Source of the DNA: Paraburkholderia sp. C35 | GTDB taxonomy: Bacteria > Pseudomonadota > Gammaproteobacteria > Burkholderiales > Burkholderiaceae | Assembly (NCBI RefSeq): GCF_003121405.1 | Contig: NZ_QBUY01000030.1 | Location: 1-64,000 of the forward strand | Direction of reading: 5' to 3' | DNA length: 64,000 bases | Part shown: in pieces, positions 26,216-33,919 of the stretch | Layout of the letters: each line of letters opens with the position of its first letter | How positions within the stretch are numbered: the stretch's first letter is position 1 | Translations under genes and position numbers: made by a program | Notes under the pieces: model-generated | What the model was told of the DNA's origin: nothing | The model's database searches: none | What the model saw: only the letters and a program-made list of their open reading frames with translations

Positions 26216-26349
26216 GCCCAGGTGGCAAACGGTGTGTCGGCCGTCGCACCTTATACGCACCACTCCGGACTGAAAAGCAAAGGCGGTGTGTCTTGTAGGA
26301 TCGCCGACGCATACGGCGCGACAGCCGACACACCGTTTGCCACCTGGGC
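26216..26349. repeat. Perfect 26-bp inverted repeat with 82-nt spacer
   Basis: The left arm (26216-26241) starts GCCCAGGTGGCAAACGGTG and the right arm (26324-26349) is its exact complement. With mismatches the pairing extends inwards to about 35 bp. The spacer encodes nothing recognisable. No target-site duplication or transposase is visible, so it may be the remnant of a small mobile element or a structured element at the centre of the two flanking inverted repeats. Confidence 0.7.
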
Positions 26350-26395
26350 TGCAGTGACGGGTCGCTGCCGCTAGCAGTACTACGGGTGATTGGAG

Positions 26396-26620
26396 TGGGT
26401 GAGGCGCTCATAACGAGCGCTGGCAGCGGGCATTGAGAAGAACGATGCCGCGGACAGGACGGGGCCGTTGAGGGCCCGCAGGCAATAACTAGCATTAGCG
26501 GTGTTAGCCCGCTTTCTTTGCTTACTTTCTTTGCGGCGGCAAAGAAAGTAAGTGCCGCCCCGCACAGGGGCAACGCCTGAAGCACCACTAACAAACCGCG
26601 GATGCCAGCCAGCACAAAAA
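26396..26620 (+). repeat. Copy 3 of the hairpin repeat (direct)
   Basis: Same orientation as the copy at 1-165 and nearly identical over the stretch from GGGCCCGCAGGCAATAACTA through the hairpin (arms 26521-26534 and 26539-26552) to CCGCACAGGGGCAAC. It ends a few bases before the stop codon of the LysR gene at 26626. Confidence 0.75.
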
Positions 26621-26625
26621 AAACA

Positions 26626-27576
26626 CTACAAAGACGATAACGGATCAGAAACCACAGTCCTCAGCCCGTCAGGCACCCAATCAACAGTACATTCATCAAC
26701 AAACCAGGCAATCCGCGACTGACAAAACTCAAGATAAGCCCGCACGATAGCGGAAGGATACCGATGCGACGGATACAGCAAATTCACCTGCTGATCCGGC
26801 ATAGGATACGACGGCAACAACGGAACCAGCCGCCCTTGCCGGATAGGTCGCGCCGCAAGAAACGGCGGCAACTCAGTGACGAACTCACCCTTCAACGCCC
26901 GATCGCAAAGCTGCGCGTAATCGTTGGTGGTCAGCCTGTAATTCGGCTCGACGGTAAACTTGCCAAGCCGCCAGACAGGGATGTCGTTAGGCGTCCGGTT
27001 CCACAACGCACATGGAAAGCGCGTCAGCGCAGCAGGGTCGTCGGGCATGCCCAGCCGCTCGATCAACTGCGGACTCGCCACCAGCACATGCCGGTACGAC
27101 AGCATGAGCCGCGCAACCATCGCCTCATTCGCAATGGCGCCGACCCGCAACGCCACATCGATCCCTTCCTCGATCAGATCGACACGCCGCTCGGTCGTAT
27201 AAACATGCACACGGATGTCAGGATAGCGGCGCTGGAAATCGTGCAGCAAATCCCACCAGATATCGAACGCGGGCGGCAGCGATAGCCGCAGCCGGCCCTT
27301 GAGCATCGCCTGGTCGCTGACGACGGCTTCCTCGCCTTCCTCAAGGATCTCGACGCCCAGACTCGCGTGCTGATACAGGCGCGTGCCGGCATCCGTCAGC
27401 CGCGTGCCGCGCGCCGAACGCTCCAGCAATTGCACATTGAGATGCTTTTCCAGCGCGCGAATGCGCCGGCTGACAGTGGCGAGCGGCACGCCCATCCGGC
27501 TCGCCGCATTCACGAGGCTCCCCGTCTGGACGACGCTGACAAAGATGCGGACATCGTTGAGATCCAATGCGATCAC
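26626..27576 (-). CDS. LysR-family transcriptional regulator
   Basis: A 316-residue LTTR: N-terminal winged helix (about residues 5-64, VQTGSLVNAASRMGVPLATVSRRIRAL) and a periplasmic-binding-like effector domain (about 90-300) with the DIRVHVYTTERRVDLIEEGIDVALRVG stretch (shown in part) seen in CrgA-type regulators. The start is a GTG at 27576 without a clear ribosome site. No divergent partner lies directly upstream (the next gene, fRMsr, has the same orientation), so the target is unknown. Confidence 0.88.
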   Translation of the reverse strand: MIALDLNDVRIFVSVVQTGSLVNAASRMGVPLATVSRRIRALEKHLNVQLLERSARGTRLTDAGTRLYQHASLGVEILEEGEEAVVSDQAMLKGRLRLSLPPAFDIWWDLLHDFQRRYPDIRVHVYTTERRVDLIEEGIDVALRVGAIANEAMVARLMLSYRHVLVASPQLIERLGMPDDPAALTRFPCALWNRTPNDIPVWRLGKFTVEPNYRLTTNDYAQLCDRALKGEFVTELPPFLAARPIRQGRLVPLLPSYPMPDQQVNLLYPSHRYPSAIVRAYLEFCQSRIAWFVDECTVDWVPDGLRTVVSDPLSSL

Positions 27577-27683
27577 CGGCTAGAGACGCAGTGATCGCGA
27601 TCATAGTCCAAACGCCTGCCGCTGTGGGAACCCCGCCGGGGGGGAACTGCGAAGCCCATTTGTACTGAGCCGCAGTAAAAACC

Positions 27684-28172
27684 TCAGCGCAGCGAAGCGA
27701 CGAAGATCTTCGCGACTGCTTCCAGCCCGGCACGGTCCGCGTCGTCGAAACGCGCGAGCACAGGGCTGTCGATATCGAGCACGCCGACCAGTTCGCCGTT
27801 CGCTTTTTGCAGCGGAATCACGATTTCGGAACGCGACGCCGAATCGCATGCAATATGACCGGGGAAAGCATCGACATCCGGCACGACCTGCGTTTCGCGC
27901 GTTTCGGCAGCGCGGCCGCACACACCACGGCCCATCGGAATGCGCACGCACGCGGGCTTGCCCTGAAACGGACCGACGACGAGTTCGCCGTCCAGCAGGA
28001 AATAAAAGCCCGCCCAGTTCAGCTCCGGCAGGCTATGAAAGATCAGCGCGGACAGATTGGCCGCATTGGCGATCTGATTCGACTCGCCTTCGAGCAGCGA
28101 GCGCGCCTGCGATGCCAGTTCCTGGTAGAACTCGGCCTTGGGCAGCGCGGTATTGATGGTGGCTTCGAACAT
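27684..28172 (-). CDS. GAF-domain free methionine-(R)-sulfoxide reductase
   Basis: A 162-residue single GAF domain of the fRMsr (YebR) family, which reduces free methionine-R-sulfoxide in the cytoplasm. The three redox cysteines of the family are present: Cys75 (KPACVRI), Cys85 (RGVCGRA) and Cys109 (HIACDSASRSEI). The ATG at 28172 is preferred; a GTG three codons upstream is possible. It belongs with oxidative-damage repair, though it is not linked to msr genes here. Confidence 0.88.
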   Translation of the reverse strand: MFEATINTALPKAEFYQELASQARSLLEGESNQIANAANLSALIFHSLPELNWAGFYFLLDGELVVGPFQGKPACVRIPMGRGVCGRAAETRETQVVPDVDAFPGHIACDSASRSEIVIPLQKANGELVGVLDIDSPVLARFDDADRAGLEAVAKIFVASLR

Positions 28173-28368
28173 CGGTTGCACTCGTGTTGACTTCGGGAGA
28201 ACGCAATTTTCGCATCAATGCGCAAAACGCGGCGGCGGCCTGCATTTAAGCATGCACTTTCACTCATCGCGGTACAGAATACGGAGGCTGTTTCACCTCG
28301 TCATTGCAGTCGTAACGGCAACCATTCGAGCAACACAGGCGGCCCGGTGCGGGCCAAAAGGAAAGCTG

Positions 28369-29460
28369 ATGCGTACACCGTTTGCAAGGATCTCGATGGC
28401 GCTTGCAGCCATCGCTGTACTTTTCATCGCACTGACAGCCGACGCGTGCACGCGCGCGCTCTATGTCGGTGACGACAATCTGATCATCACGGGCCGCTCG
28501 ATGGACTGGTCCGAAGACATGATGTCGAACCTGTGGGTGTTTCCTGCCGGCATCGAGCGCGACGGGCGCGCGGGGCCGCGTTCGCCGCGCTGGAAAGCGA
28601 AGTACGGCAGCGTGATCGTGTCGGGCTATGAGATCGGCAGTGTCGACGGAATGAATGAACGCGGGCTGGTGGCCAATGCGCTTTATCTGGCCGAAACCGA
28701 TTACGGCAAGCCCGACTCCACGCGTCCGCCCATGTCCATCAGTCTGTGGGCGCAATACGCACTCGACAACTTCGCGACAGTGGCCGAAGCCGTCGACGTG
28801 TTCGGCAAAGAGCCGTTTCAGATCATCGCGCCGCCCTTGCCGAACGGCAAACCGCTGACGATCCACCTGTCGCTGTCCGACGCGAGCGGCGACTCCGCGA
28901 TCCTCGAATACCTCGACGGCAAGCTCGTGATCCATCACGGCAAGCCCTACAAGATCATGACGAACTCGCCCATCTACAGCGAGCAGCTTGCGCTCGATAC
29001 CTACTGGCGCGGCGTCGGCGGCCTGACGTTCCTGCCCGGCACCAATCGCGCGGCGGACCGCTTCGTGCGCGCGTCGTTCCTGCTCGACGCCATTCCGAAG
29101 CAGCTCGATCCGAACTACATCGTCGGCGTGCCGAACCGCTCGTATGCCTATCAGGCGGTGGCGGCCGTGATGAGCGTGATGCGTTCCGTCAGCGTGCCGC
29201 TCGGCATCAGCACGCCGGACCAGCCGAATCTTTCATCGACGATCTGGCGCACGGTGGCCGACCAGAAGAACCTGATCTATTACTTCGATTCGGCGACGCG
29301 CCCCGACACGTTCTGGATCGACATGCACAAGCTGAACCTGAAGCCGGGCGCGCCCGTGCTCAAGCTGACCATCGACAAAGGCCAGGTCTATTCCGGCGAA
29401 GTATCGGGCCGGTTCGTGCCCACGCCGTCGTTCATCTTCATGCCGGCCATGGCTTCGTGA
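28369..29460 (+). CDS. Secreted linear-amide C-N hydrolase (choloylglycine hydrolase family)
   Basis: A 363-residue Ntn-hydrolase. The signal peptide (MRTPFARISMALAAIAVLFI plus six residues) ends directly before Cys27, so signal-peptidase cleavage would expose the N-terminal nucleophile Cys of this family. The sequence continues CTRALYVGDDN, then GRSMDWSEDM, as in penicillin V acylases and bile-salt hydrolases. Substrates in Gram-negative relatives include penicillin V and acyl-homoserine lactones; which applies here is unknown. An AAAGGAAAG ribosome site precedes the ATG. It is transcribed divergently from fRMsr. Confidence 0.9.
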   Translation: MRTPFARISMALAAIAVLFIALTADACTRALYVGDDNLIITGRSMDWSEDMMSNLWVFPAGIERDGRAGPRSPRWKAKYGSVIVSGYEIGSVDGMNERGLVANALYLAETDYGKPDSTRPPMSISLWAQYALDNFATVAEAVDVFGKEPFQIIAPPLPNGKPLTIHLSLSDASGDSAILEYLDGKLVIHHGKPYKIMTNSPIYSEQLALDTYWRGVGGLTFLPGTNRAADRFVRASFLLDAIPKQLDPNYIVGVPNRSYAYQAVAAVMSVMRSVSVPLGISTPDQPNLSSTIWRTVADQKNLIYYFDSATRPDTFWIDMHKLNLKPGAPVLKLTIDKGQVYSGEVSGRFVPTPSFIFMPAMAS

Positions 29461-29479
29461 GCGAGCGCCGCGCGCTTCT

Positions 29480-30140
29480 TCAGATGCCGATGAACTGCGC
29501 GAATTCGTCCAGCGGCGTGCGTTGCGCGCGCCACTGGTTGATCGCGGCATCGGTGTCTTCATAGCCGATCGCCATGCCGCTGAACAGCATGCGTTCGGCG
29601 GGCAGATCGAGAAACGTGCCGATCGTCTGCGGATATTGCGCCCAGCATTCCTGCGCGCAGCTATGCAGGCCTTCCTCGCGCAACAGCAGCATGACGGTCT
29701 GCATAAACATCCCGAGATCGGCCCATTGCGGTGGCCCCATGCGTCGATCGACAGTGCAAAAGAGTGCGAGCGGCGCGTCGAAGAACGTGAAGTTGCGCGC
29801 AAACTGCGCGAGACGCGCAGGCCGGTTCTCGCGCGCCACGCCGATGCTGCGGTACAGATCCTCGCCCACCTGAAAACGTCGTTCGCGATACGGCGAATGC
29901 AGGCTGGGCGGATAGACGTGGTACTCCATGTCCTCGCCGCCCGGCGCCGCTTCGATACGTTCACGCATGACGTGCTTGAGTCGCGCGAGCGCGTCGCCAC
30001 CCACGACGTGGATGTGCCACGGCTGCAGATTGCCGCCCGACGGCGAGCGCGCGGCCGTGGCGGATCGCATCGGGCGGAACGGGCGTAGGAAGAAACTGGC
30101 GGACGGACTTGCGGCTGGTGACGGCTTCACTGACTTTCAC
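29480..30140 (-). pseudogene. Nitroreductase, apparently frameshifted near its N-terminus
   Basis: A GTG at 30140 with GAGGAG upstream begins VKVSEAVTSRKSVRQFLPTP, the normal FMN-contacting start of nitroreductases. After PPDAIR that frame becomes meaningless, and the rest of the protein (AARSPSGGNLQPWHIHVV to the end at 29480) continues in another frame. The junction is at about 30058-30066. Compared with family members a few residues between AIR and AAR are also missing, so a small deletion (3n+2 nt) fits. The downstream part retains PSGGN and the C-terminal AIGYED-like segment. It is a broken gene, or a base error in the sequence. Confidence 0.6.
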
Positions 30141-30305
30141 GCGTGACTCCTCGATGGCGTGGCGCTTTGCTCGTGTGCGGTGCCGCGTAGATCGGCAAAA
30201 GCCGATGATACAGGCGGGAACCGCCAACCTTTCGCGCTAAAGCTTCTGTAAGACTTGCCGTTAATGCGGGCGAACCAGCACGACCACACCAACGGGGAGC
30301 CGCAT

Positions 30306-30965
30306 TTGAACACGATGAAGCTGGCCACATCTTTCGCGGCGCTTGCCGCTTTTGCCTCACTAGCCGGTTGCGTCACCAGCGAGCAGCAGATCTCCGCCGC
30401 GCCCACGCGGCCAAGGCCGCAGCCTGCCGTCGTCGCCGTGCAGCCACCACCGCCGCCCGCCGTAGTCGTGCGCACGCCGGCGCCGCCACCGCCCGTTTAT
30501 GTCTCCGCGCCCAGCGATGTCTATATTGCAGGCGTCGTGGATCGCGACGTGGTGTTCGTCAGCGGGAATACGTATTTGTGGGTGGTCGGCCCGGACGGCA
30601 AACGCCATCGACAGTTCTATGCGCGCGGCGACCGCCGCGCCGAAGTGTTTCGCCGTCGCGAGCATCTGCGCGCCGAGATGGCGCATCGCGGCGGGCGTCC
30701 GCCTGTTCACGCGGCCATGCCGCCGCGCCGCGACGAGCACCGTCCGCCTGCGCATGGCGGACGTCCGTCGTATGCACGCGACGCGCATCGGCCGGATCGT
30801 CACGATGGCCCGCCCGCGCGACATGCGGAGCATCGGCCGCAGCCGGGGCAGGAGCGTGTCGCCGGGCAGCGTGGACATCAGCCGGGTCCGGGCGATCACC
30901 GTCAGCCGCCGCGCGTCGACGAGGCGCAGCAGCCGCAACATCGCCAGGGGCACGCGGGCGCCTGA
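30306..30965 (+). CDS. Proline/histidine/arginine-rich lipoprotein
   Basis: A short lipoprotein signal with lipobox SLAGC is followed by a Pro-Ala-Val-rich stretch, a small folded segment (about residues 75-115: DVYIAGVVDRDVVFVSGN...) and a long tail rich in His, Arg, Pro and Gly. I chose the TTG at 30306 because GGGGAG lies 6 nt upstream; the ATG at 30315 would remove three residues. The His-rich tail could bind metal, but this is only suggested by composition. The family is not recognised. Confidence 0.6.
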   Translation: MNTMKLATSFAALAAFASLAGCVTSEQQISAAPTRPRPQPAVVAVQPPPPPAVVVRTPAPPPPVYVSAPSDVYIAGVVDRDVVFVSGNTYLWVVGPDGKRHRQFYARGDRRAEVFRRREHLRAEMAHRGGRPPVHAAMPPRRDEHRPPAHGGRPSYARDAHRPDRHDGPPARHAEHRPQPGQERVAGQRGHQPGPGDHRQPPRVDEAQQPQHRQGHAGA

Positions 30966-31037
30966 GCGTTCGGGCCGCGTGCGGCGGCTATCATGAGAAC
31001 AGCACATGAAAAGCGCAGCCGCGCCATGGAGGCCGTC

Positions 31038-31457
31038 ATGACCCTCGCCGCACGCATTGCCTGTCTGCGCATCGCGCTCATCTGCATCGGCCTGATCGCG
31101 CTGCTTTGCATCTATCCGTTGATGCTCTTCTGGCCATCGGGATGGAGCTGGCACACGGGCTATTCCGACTATCCGCTGATGATCGTCGGCATTTACGCGA
31201 CGCTTGGCGTGTTCCTGCTGATGGCCGCGCGCAATCCCCTCGAGCATCTGAGCCTGATCTGGTTCACCGTGTGGTCGAGCGTCGTGCACGGCACGATCAT
31301 GGCTGCGCAGTCGCTGATGCATGGCGCCCATCTCGGGCATCTGCTCGGCGATGTGCCTGCGCTGTTCATCGTGGCGATCGTGCTCGCCGTGCTCACGCCG
31401 CGTGGCGAAGCGGCACGCACGATGCGGCGGTCGACGTGGCTGAAATCATTTTCCTGA
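31038..31457 (+). CDS. Small four-helix membrane protein of unknown function
   Basis: A 139-residue protein with four hydrophobic segments (roughly residues 7-30, 45-66, 73-95, 100-120). It resembles the DUF6632-type hypothetical membrane proteins common in proteobacteria, but this is a tentative match. The ATG at 31038 has GGAGG 5 nt upstream. The 3' end overlaps the convergent TauE/SafE gene by 12 nt. Confidence 0.6.
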   Translation: MTLAARIACLRIALICIGLIALLCIYPLMLFWPSGWSWHTGYSDYPLMIVGIYATLGVFLLMAARNPLEHLSLIWFTVWSSVVHGTIMAAQSLMHGAHLGHLLGDVPALFIVAIVLAVLTPRGEAARTMRRSTWLKSFS

Positions 31458-32204
31458 TCCGTACGCGCGCCAGAAAAAGGCAATCGTGATGCAGGCGGTG
31501 ACCAGCAGCGTGCCGTATCGGATGACGGGCGCGGGCGTGCGGCGGCCCACCAGCGCGCCGCCATATCCGCCGATCGTCGCGCCGATCAGCATCGCTATCG
31601 TCTCGGGCCAGTGCACGGCGTGCGCGCTCACGAAAGCCACCACGGCCATCGTGTTGGCCGCGCTGACCAGCAGCGTGCGCGGCGCGTTGAGCAGTTTCAG
31701 TTCGCGGCTGTCGAGCAATCCCCACACGGCCATCATCATGATGCCGACGGCGCCGCCGAAGTAGCCGCCATACACGCCGAGCGCGAACTGCACGACCAGC
31801 ACAGCCGTTTGCCCGATGTGCCAGCGCGCACGCATCCATTCGCCGAAGCGCCGTCCGAACGCGAGCGCCAGCGTCGCGACCAGCAGCAGCCACGGCACGA
31901 CGATATCGAAGGTCTTCGACGGCGTGAGCAGCAACAGCAACGCCCCGCCAATACCGCCGACCAGCGTGGTGAGCAGCAACGCGCGCAACGACACGGAACC
32001 AATCGGCCCCAGCCCGTCGCGATACGCCCATGCGCTTGCCAGCCCGCCGGGATACAGCGCGACCGTGCTCGACGCGTTGGCCTGAACGGACGGCACGCCT
32101 GCCGCGATCAGCGCGGGCAGCGTGACGAAGGAGCCGCCGCCAGCCAGCGCGTTCATGCCGCCCGCGAGCAGCCCGGCGCCCGCCACCAGTAAGAGATTGT
32201 TCAT
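31446..32204 (-). CDS. TauE/SafE-family (DUF81) membrane transporter
   Basis: A 252-residue inner membrane protein with 7-8 helices and the family signature GGMNALAGGGSFVTLPAL in the first helix and GGYFGGAVGIMM in the second half. Members are linked to sulfite, sulfoacetate or other organic anion export. No sulfur gene is adjacent; the divergent LysR gene at 32280 (75 nt away) is the likely regulator. The ATG at 32204 places the first helix at the N-terminus; an ATG at 32216 is also possible. Confidence 0.87.
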   Translation of the reverse strand: MNNLLLVAGAGLLAGGMNALAGGGSFVTLPALIAAGVPSVQANASSTVALYPGGLASAWAYRDGLGPIGSVSLRALLLTTLVGGIGGALLLLLTPSKTFDIVVPWLLLVATLALAFGRRFGEWMRARWHIGQTAVLVVQFALGVYGGYFGGAVGIMMMAVWGLLDSRELKLLNAPRTLLVSAANTMAVVAFVSAHAVHWPETIAMLIGATIGGYGGALVGRRTPAPVIRYGTLLVTACITIAFFWRAYGSGK

Positions 32205-32279
32205 GCGACGCATCATAGCGGTGCATACTTCGCGGCTACAATCGGGATTCTCCGATGCCAGCATTCGCCTTAGACGAAG

Positions 32280-33176
32280 ATGATCACGACGTCGCGTTTC
32301 GACCTCACTGACCTGCGGCTATTCCTGATGGTTGTCGAACAGGGCAGCCTCACGCGCGGCGCGCAGGCGATGCATCTCGCGCTGGCGTCGGCGAGCGAGC
32401 GCATCTCCGGCATGGAGTCGGCGCTCGGCACGCCGCTGCTCGAACGCACGCGGCGCGGCGTGCGCGCGACGCCCGCAGGCGAGGCGCTGGTGCGGCACGC
32501 GCGGCTGATCGTCGGACAGATCGAGCAGATGCGCGGCGAATTGCGCAGCTACGCGCAGGGTCTCAAGGGCCGCGTGCATCTGATGTCGAACACGGCCGCG
32601 CTCGCCTCGTTTCTGCCCGCGCAGATTTGCCGCTTCCTGAGCGCGCATCCCGATCTTTCCGTCGATATCGACGAGCGGCCGAGCGCGGACATCGTGCGCG
32701 CCGTTGCCGAAGGGCGCGCGGATCTTGGCATCGTCGCGGACATTGCCGATCTCGCCGCATTGCAGACGCACATGATCGCCGACGATCAACTGGTGGTGGC
32801 CGTGAGCCGCACGCATCGCGTGGCGAACGAAGCGCGCGTTGCGTTCGCCGAGATTGTCGACGAGGCAGTCGTGGGATTGTCCGACGCGGCGCTGGAGCGT
32901 CATCTGACCGATCGCGCATCGCGGCTCGGCAGGCAGATGCAGTACCGCGTGCGGCTGCGCAATGTGTCCGACCTGGGCCTGCTGATCGCGGCGGGTGTCG
33001 GCATCGCGATTCTGCCTGCCGTCTGCACGCAGCCGCTAAAGAATGCGGATATCGCCGTGTTGCCGTTGTCGGAAGCGTGGACGACGCGGCATCTGCATCT
33101 ATGTGCACGGGATTTCTCTGCACTCACGCCGCATGCGCAAGCGTTGGCGCAGCAGTTGATGACCTTCGACGCGTGA
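32280..33176 (+). CDS. LysR-family transcriptional regulator
   Basis: A 298-residue LTTR with an N-terminal helix-turn-helix (about residues 6-65: VVEQGSLTRGAQAMHLALAS) and an effector domain (about 90-295) with the MSNTAALASFLPAQI start typical of the subgroup often divergent from TauE/SafE exporters. The arrangement (75 nt divergent spacer) suggests control of the neighbouring exporter. The ligand is unknown. Confidence 0.88.
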   Translation: MITTSRFDLTDLRLFLMVVEQGSLTRGAQAMHLALASASERISGMESALGTPLLERTRRGVRATPAGEALVRHARLIVGQIEQMRGELRSYAQGLKGRVHLMSNTAALASFLPAQICRFLSAHPDLSVDIDERPSADIVRAVAEGRADLGIVADIADLAALQTHMIADDQLVVAVSRTHRVANEARVAFAEIVDEAVVGLSDAALERHLTDRASRLGRQMQYRVRLRNVSDLGLLIAAGVGIAILPAVCTQPLKNADIAVLPLSEAWTTRHLHLCARDFSALTPHAQALAQQLMTFDA

Positions 33177-33178
33177 GC

Positions 33179-33802
33179 CTAGCGTAGCGTGCCCGCCGAT
33201 ACGCGCATGACCGGCTGCGCGTTGCCGCCCAATACCGCATTGAAGCGTCGCATATGCGCTGCAACGCGTTGCGCGTATCCCTTGCCGCCGCCGCTATAGC
33301 GCCATAGTGCGGCATCGACGTCGCCGCCTTCGGCATCGAGGTAAGCGCGCAGTATCGACGATCCTATGCGCACGTTAATAGCAGGATCGTCGAGTTCTTT
33401 CACGTTGGCAAATGCGCGTGGATGCGCTGCTGGCAACACCTGCATCAGGCCGCGCGCGCCGAGTGCGCTCACGGCACGTGGATCGAAACCCGACTCGACG
33501 GCCATCACCGAGAGCAGCAGCACGGGCGACATCGAATAACGGTTGGCTTCCGTGAGAACGGCTTGCGCGATGGTCAGCGCGTCGCTGGCAGACACGCGGA
33601 ATTGCGCGCGCAAGGTGGCGACGATGTCGGCAGGCGAGGGAAGCGTGGGTGTGCCGCTGAGCTGGGATGTTGACGGCGCGGTTTCGGCCCGCGCATGAGA
33701 GAAGGGCAATGCGCTGCACAGTGCGAGACTCGCCGCCATCAGGGCGAGTTTAACGAGCGCATAGGTCCGTCGTGCTGTCGCCAAGTCGTGTTGTTCTTGC
33801 AT
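33179..33802 (-). CDS. Exported lytic transglycosylase (SLT domain)
   Basis: A 207-residue protein with a signal peptide (about residues 15-40, ending HARAE) and an SLT/goose-lysozyme-like domain (about 75-190). Catalytic Glu103 lies in AVESGFDPRAVS, followed by GARGLMQVLP and the YSGGGKGYA segment. It cleaves murein glycan strands with anhydro-muramyl products. It is a small soluble family 1 type enzyme, not linked to a secretion system here. It converges with the LysR gene (2 nt apart). Confidence 0.88.
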   Translation of the reverse strand: MQEQHDLATARRTYALVKLALMAASLALCSALPFSHARAETAPSTSQLSGTPTLPSPADIVATLRAQFRVSASDALTIAQAVLTEANRYSMSPVLLLSVMAVESGFDPRAVSALGARGLMQVLPAAHPRAFANVKELDDPAINVRIGSSILRAYLDAEGGDVDAALWRYSGGGKGYAQRVAAHMRRFNAVLGGNAQPVMRVSAGTLR

Positions 33803-33919
33803 ACCATCAGGTACTAGCCCGGATGCAAGAACTCTATGGAGATCGCCGTCGAGATTTTCAAAAGAAAGGCACGTTGCGCGTAAAAAACGCGTAAATGAAG
33901 GGCTTTTTCGACCTCGCTT

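Noticed and set aside
25983..26580. An insertion sequence or CRISPR array in the repeat region after catalase
   Set aside because: No transposase frame, no target duplication, and the repeats are inverted and dissimilar in spacing, unlike CRISPR arrays.
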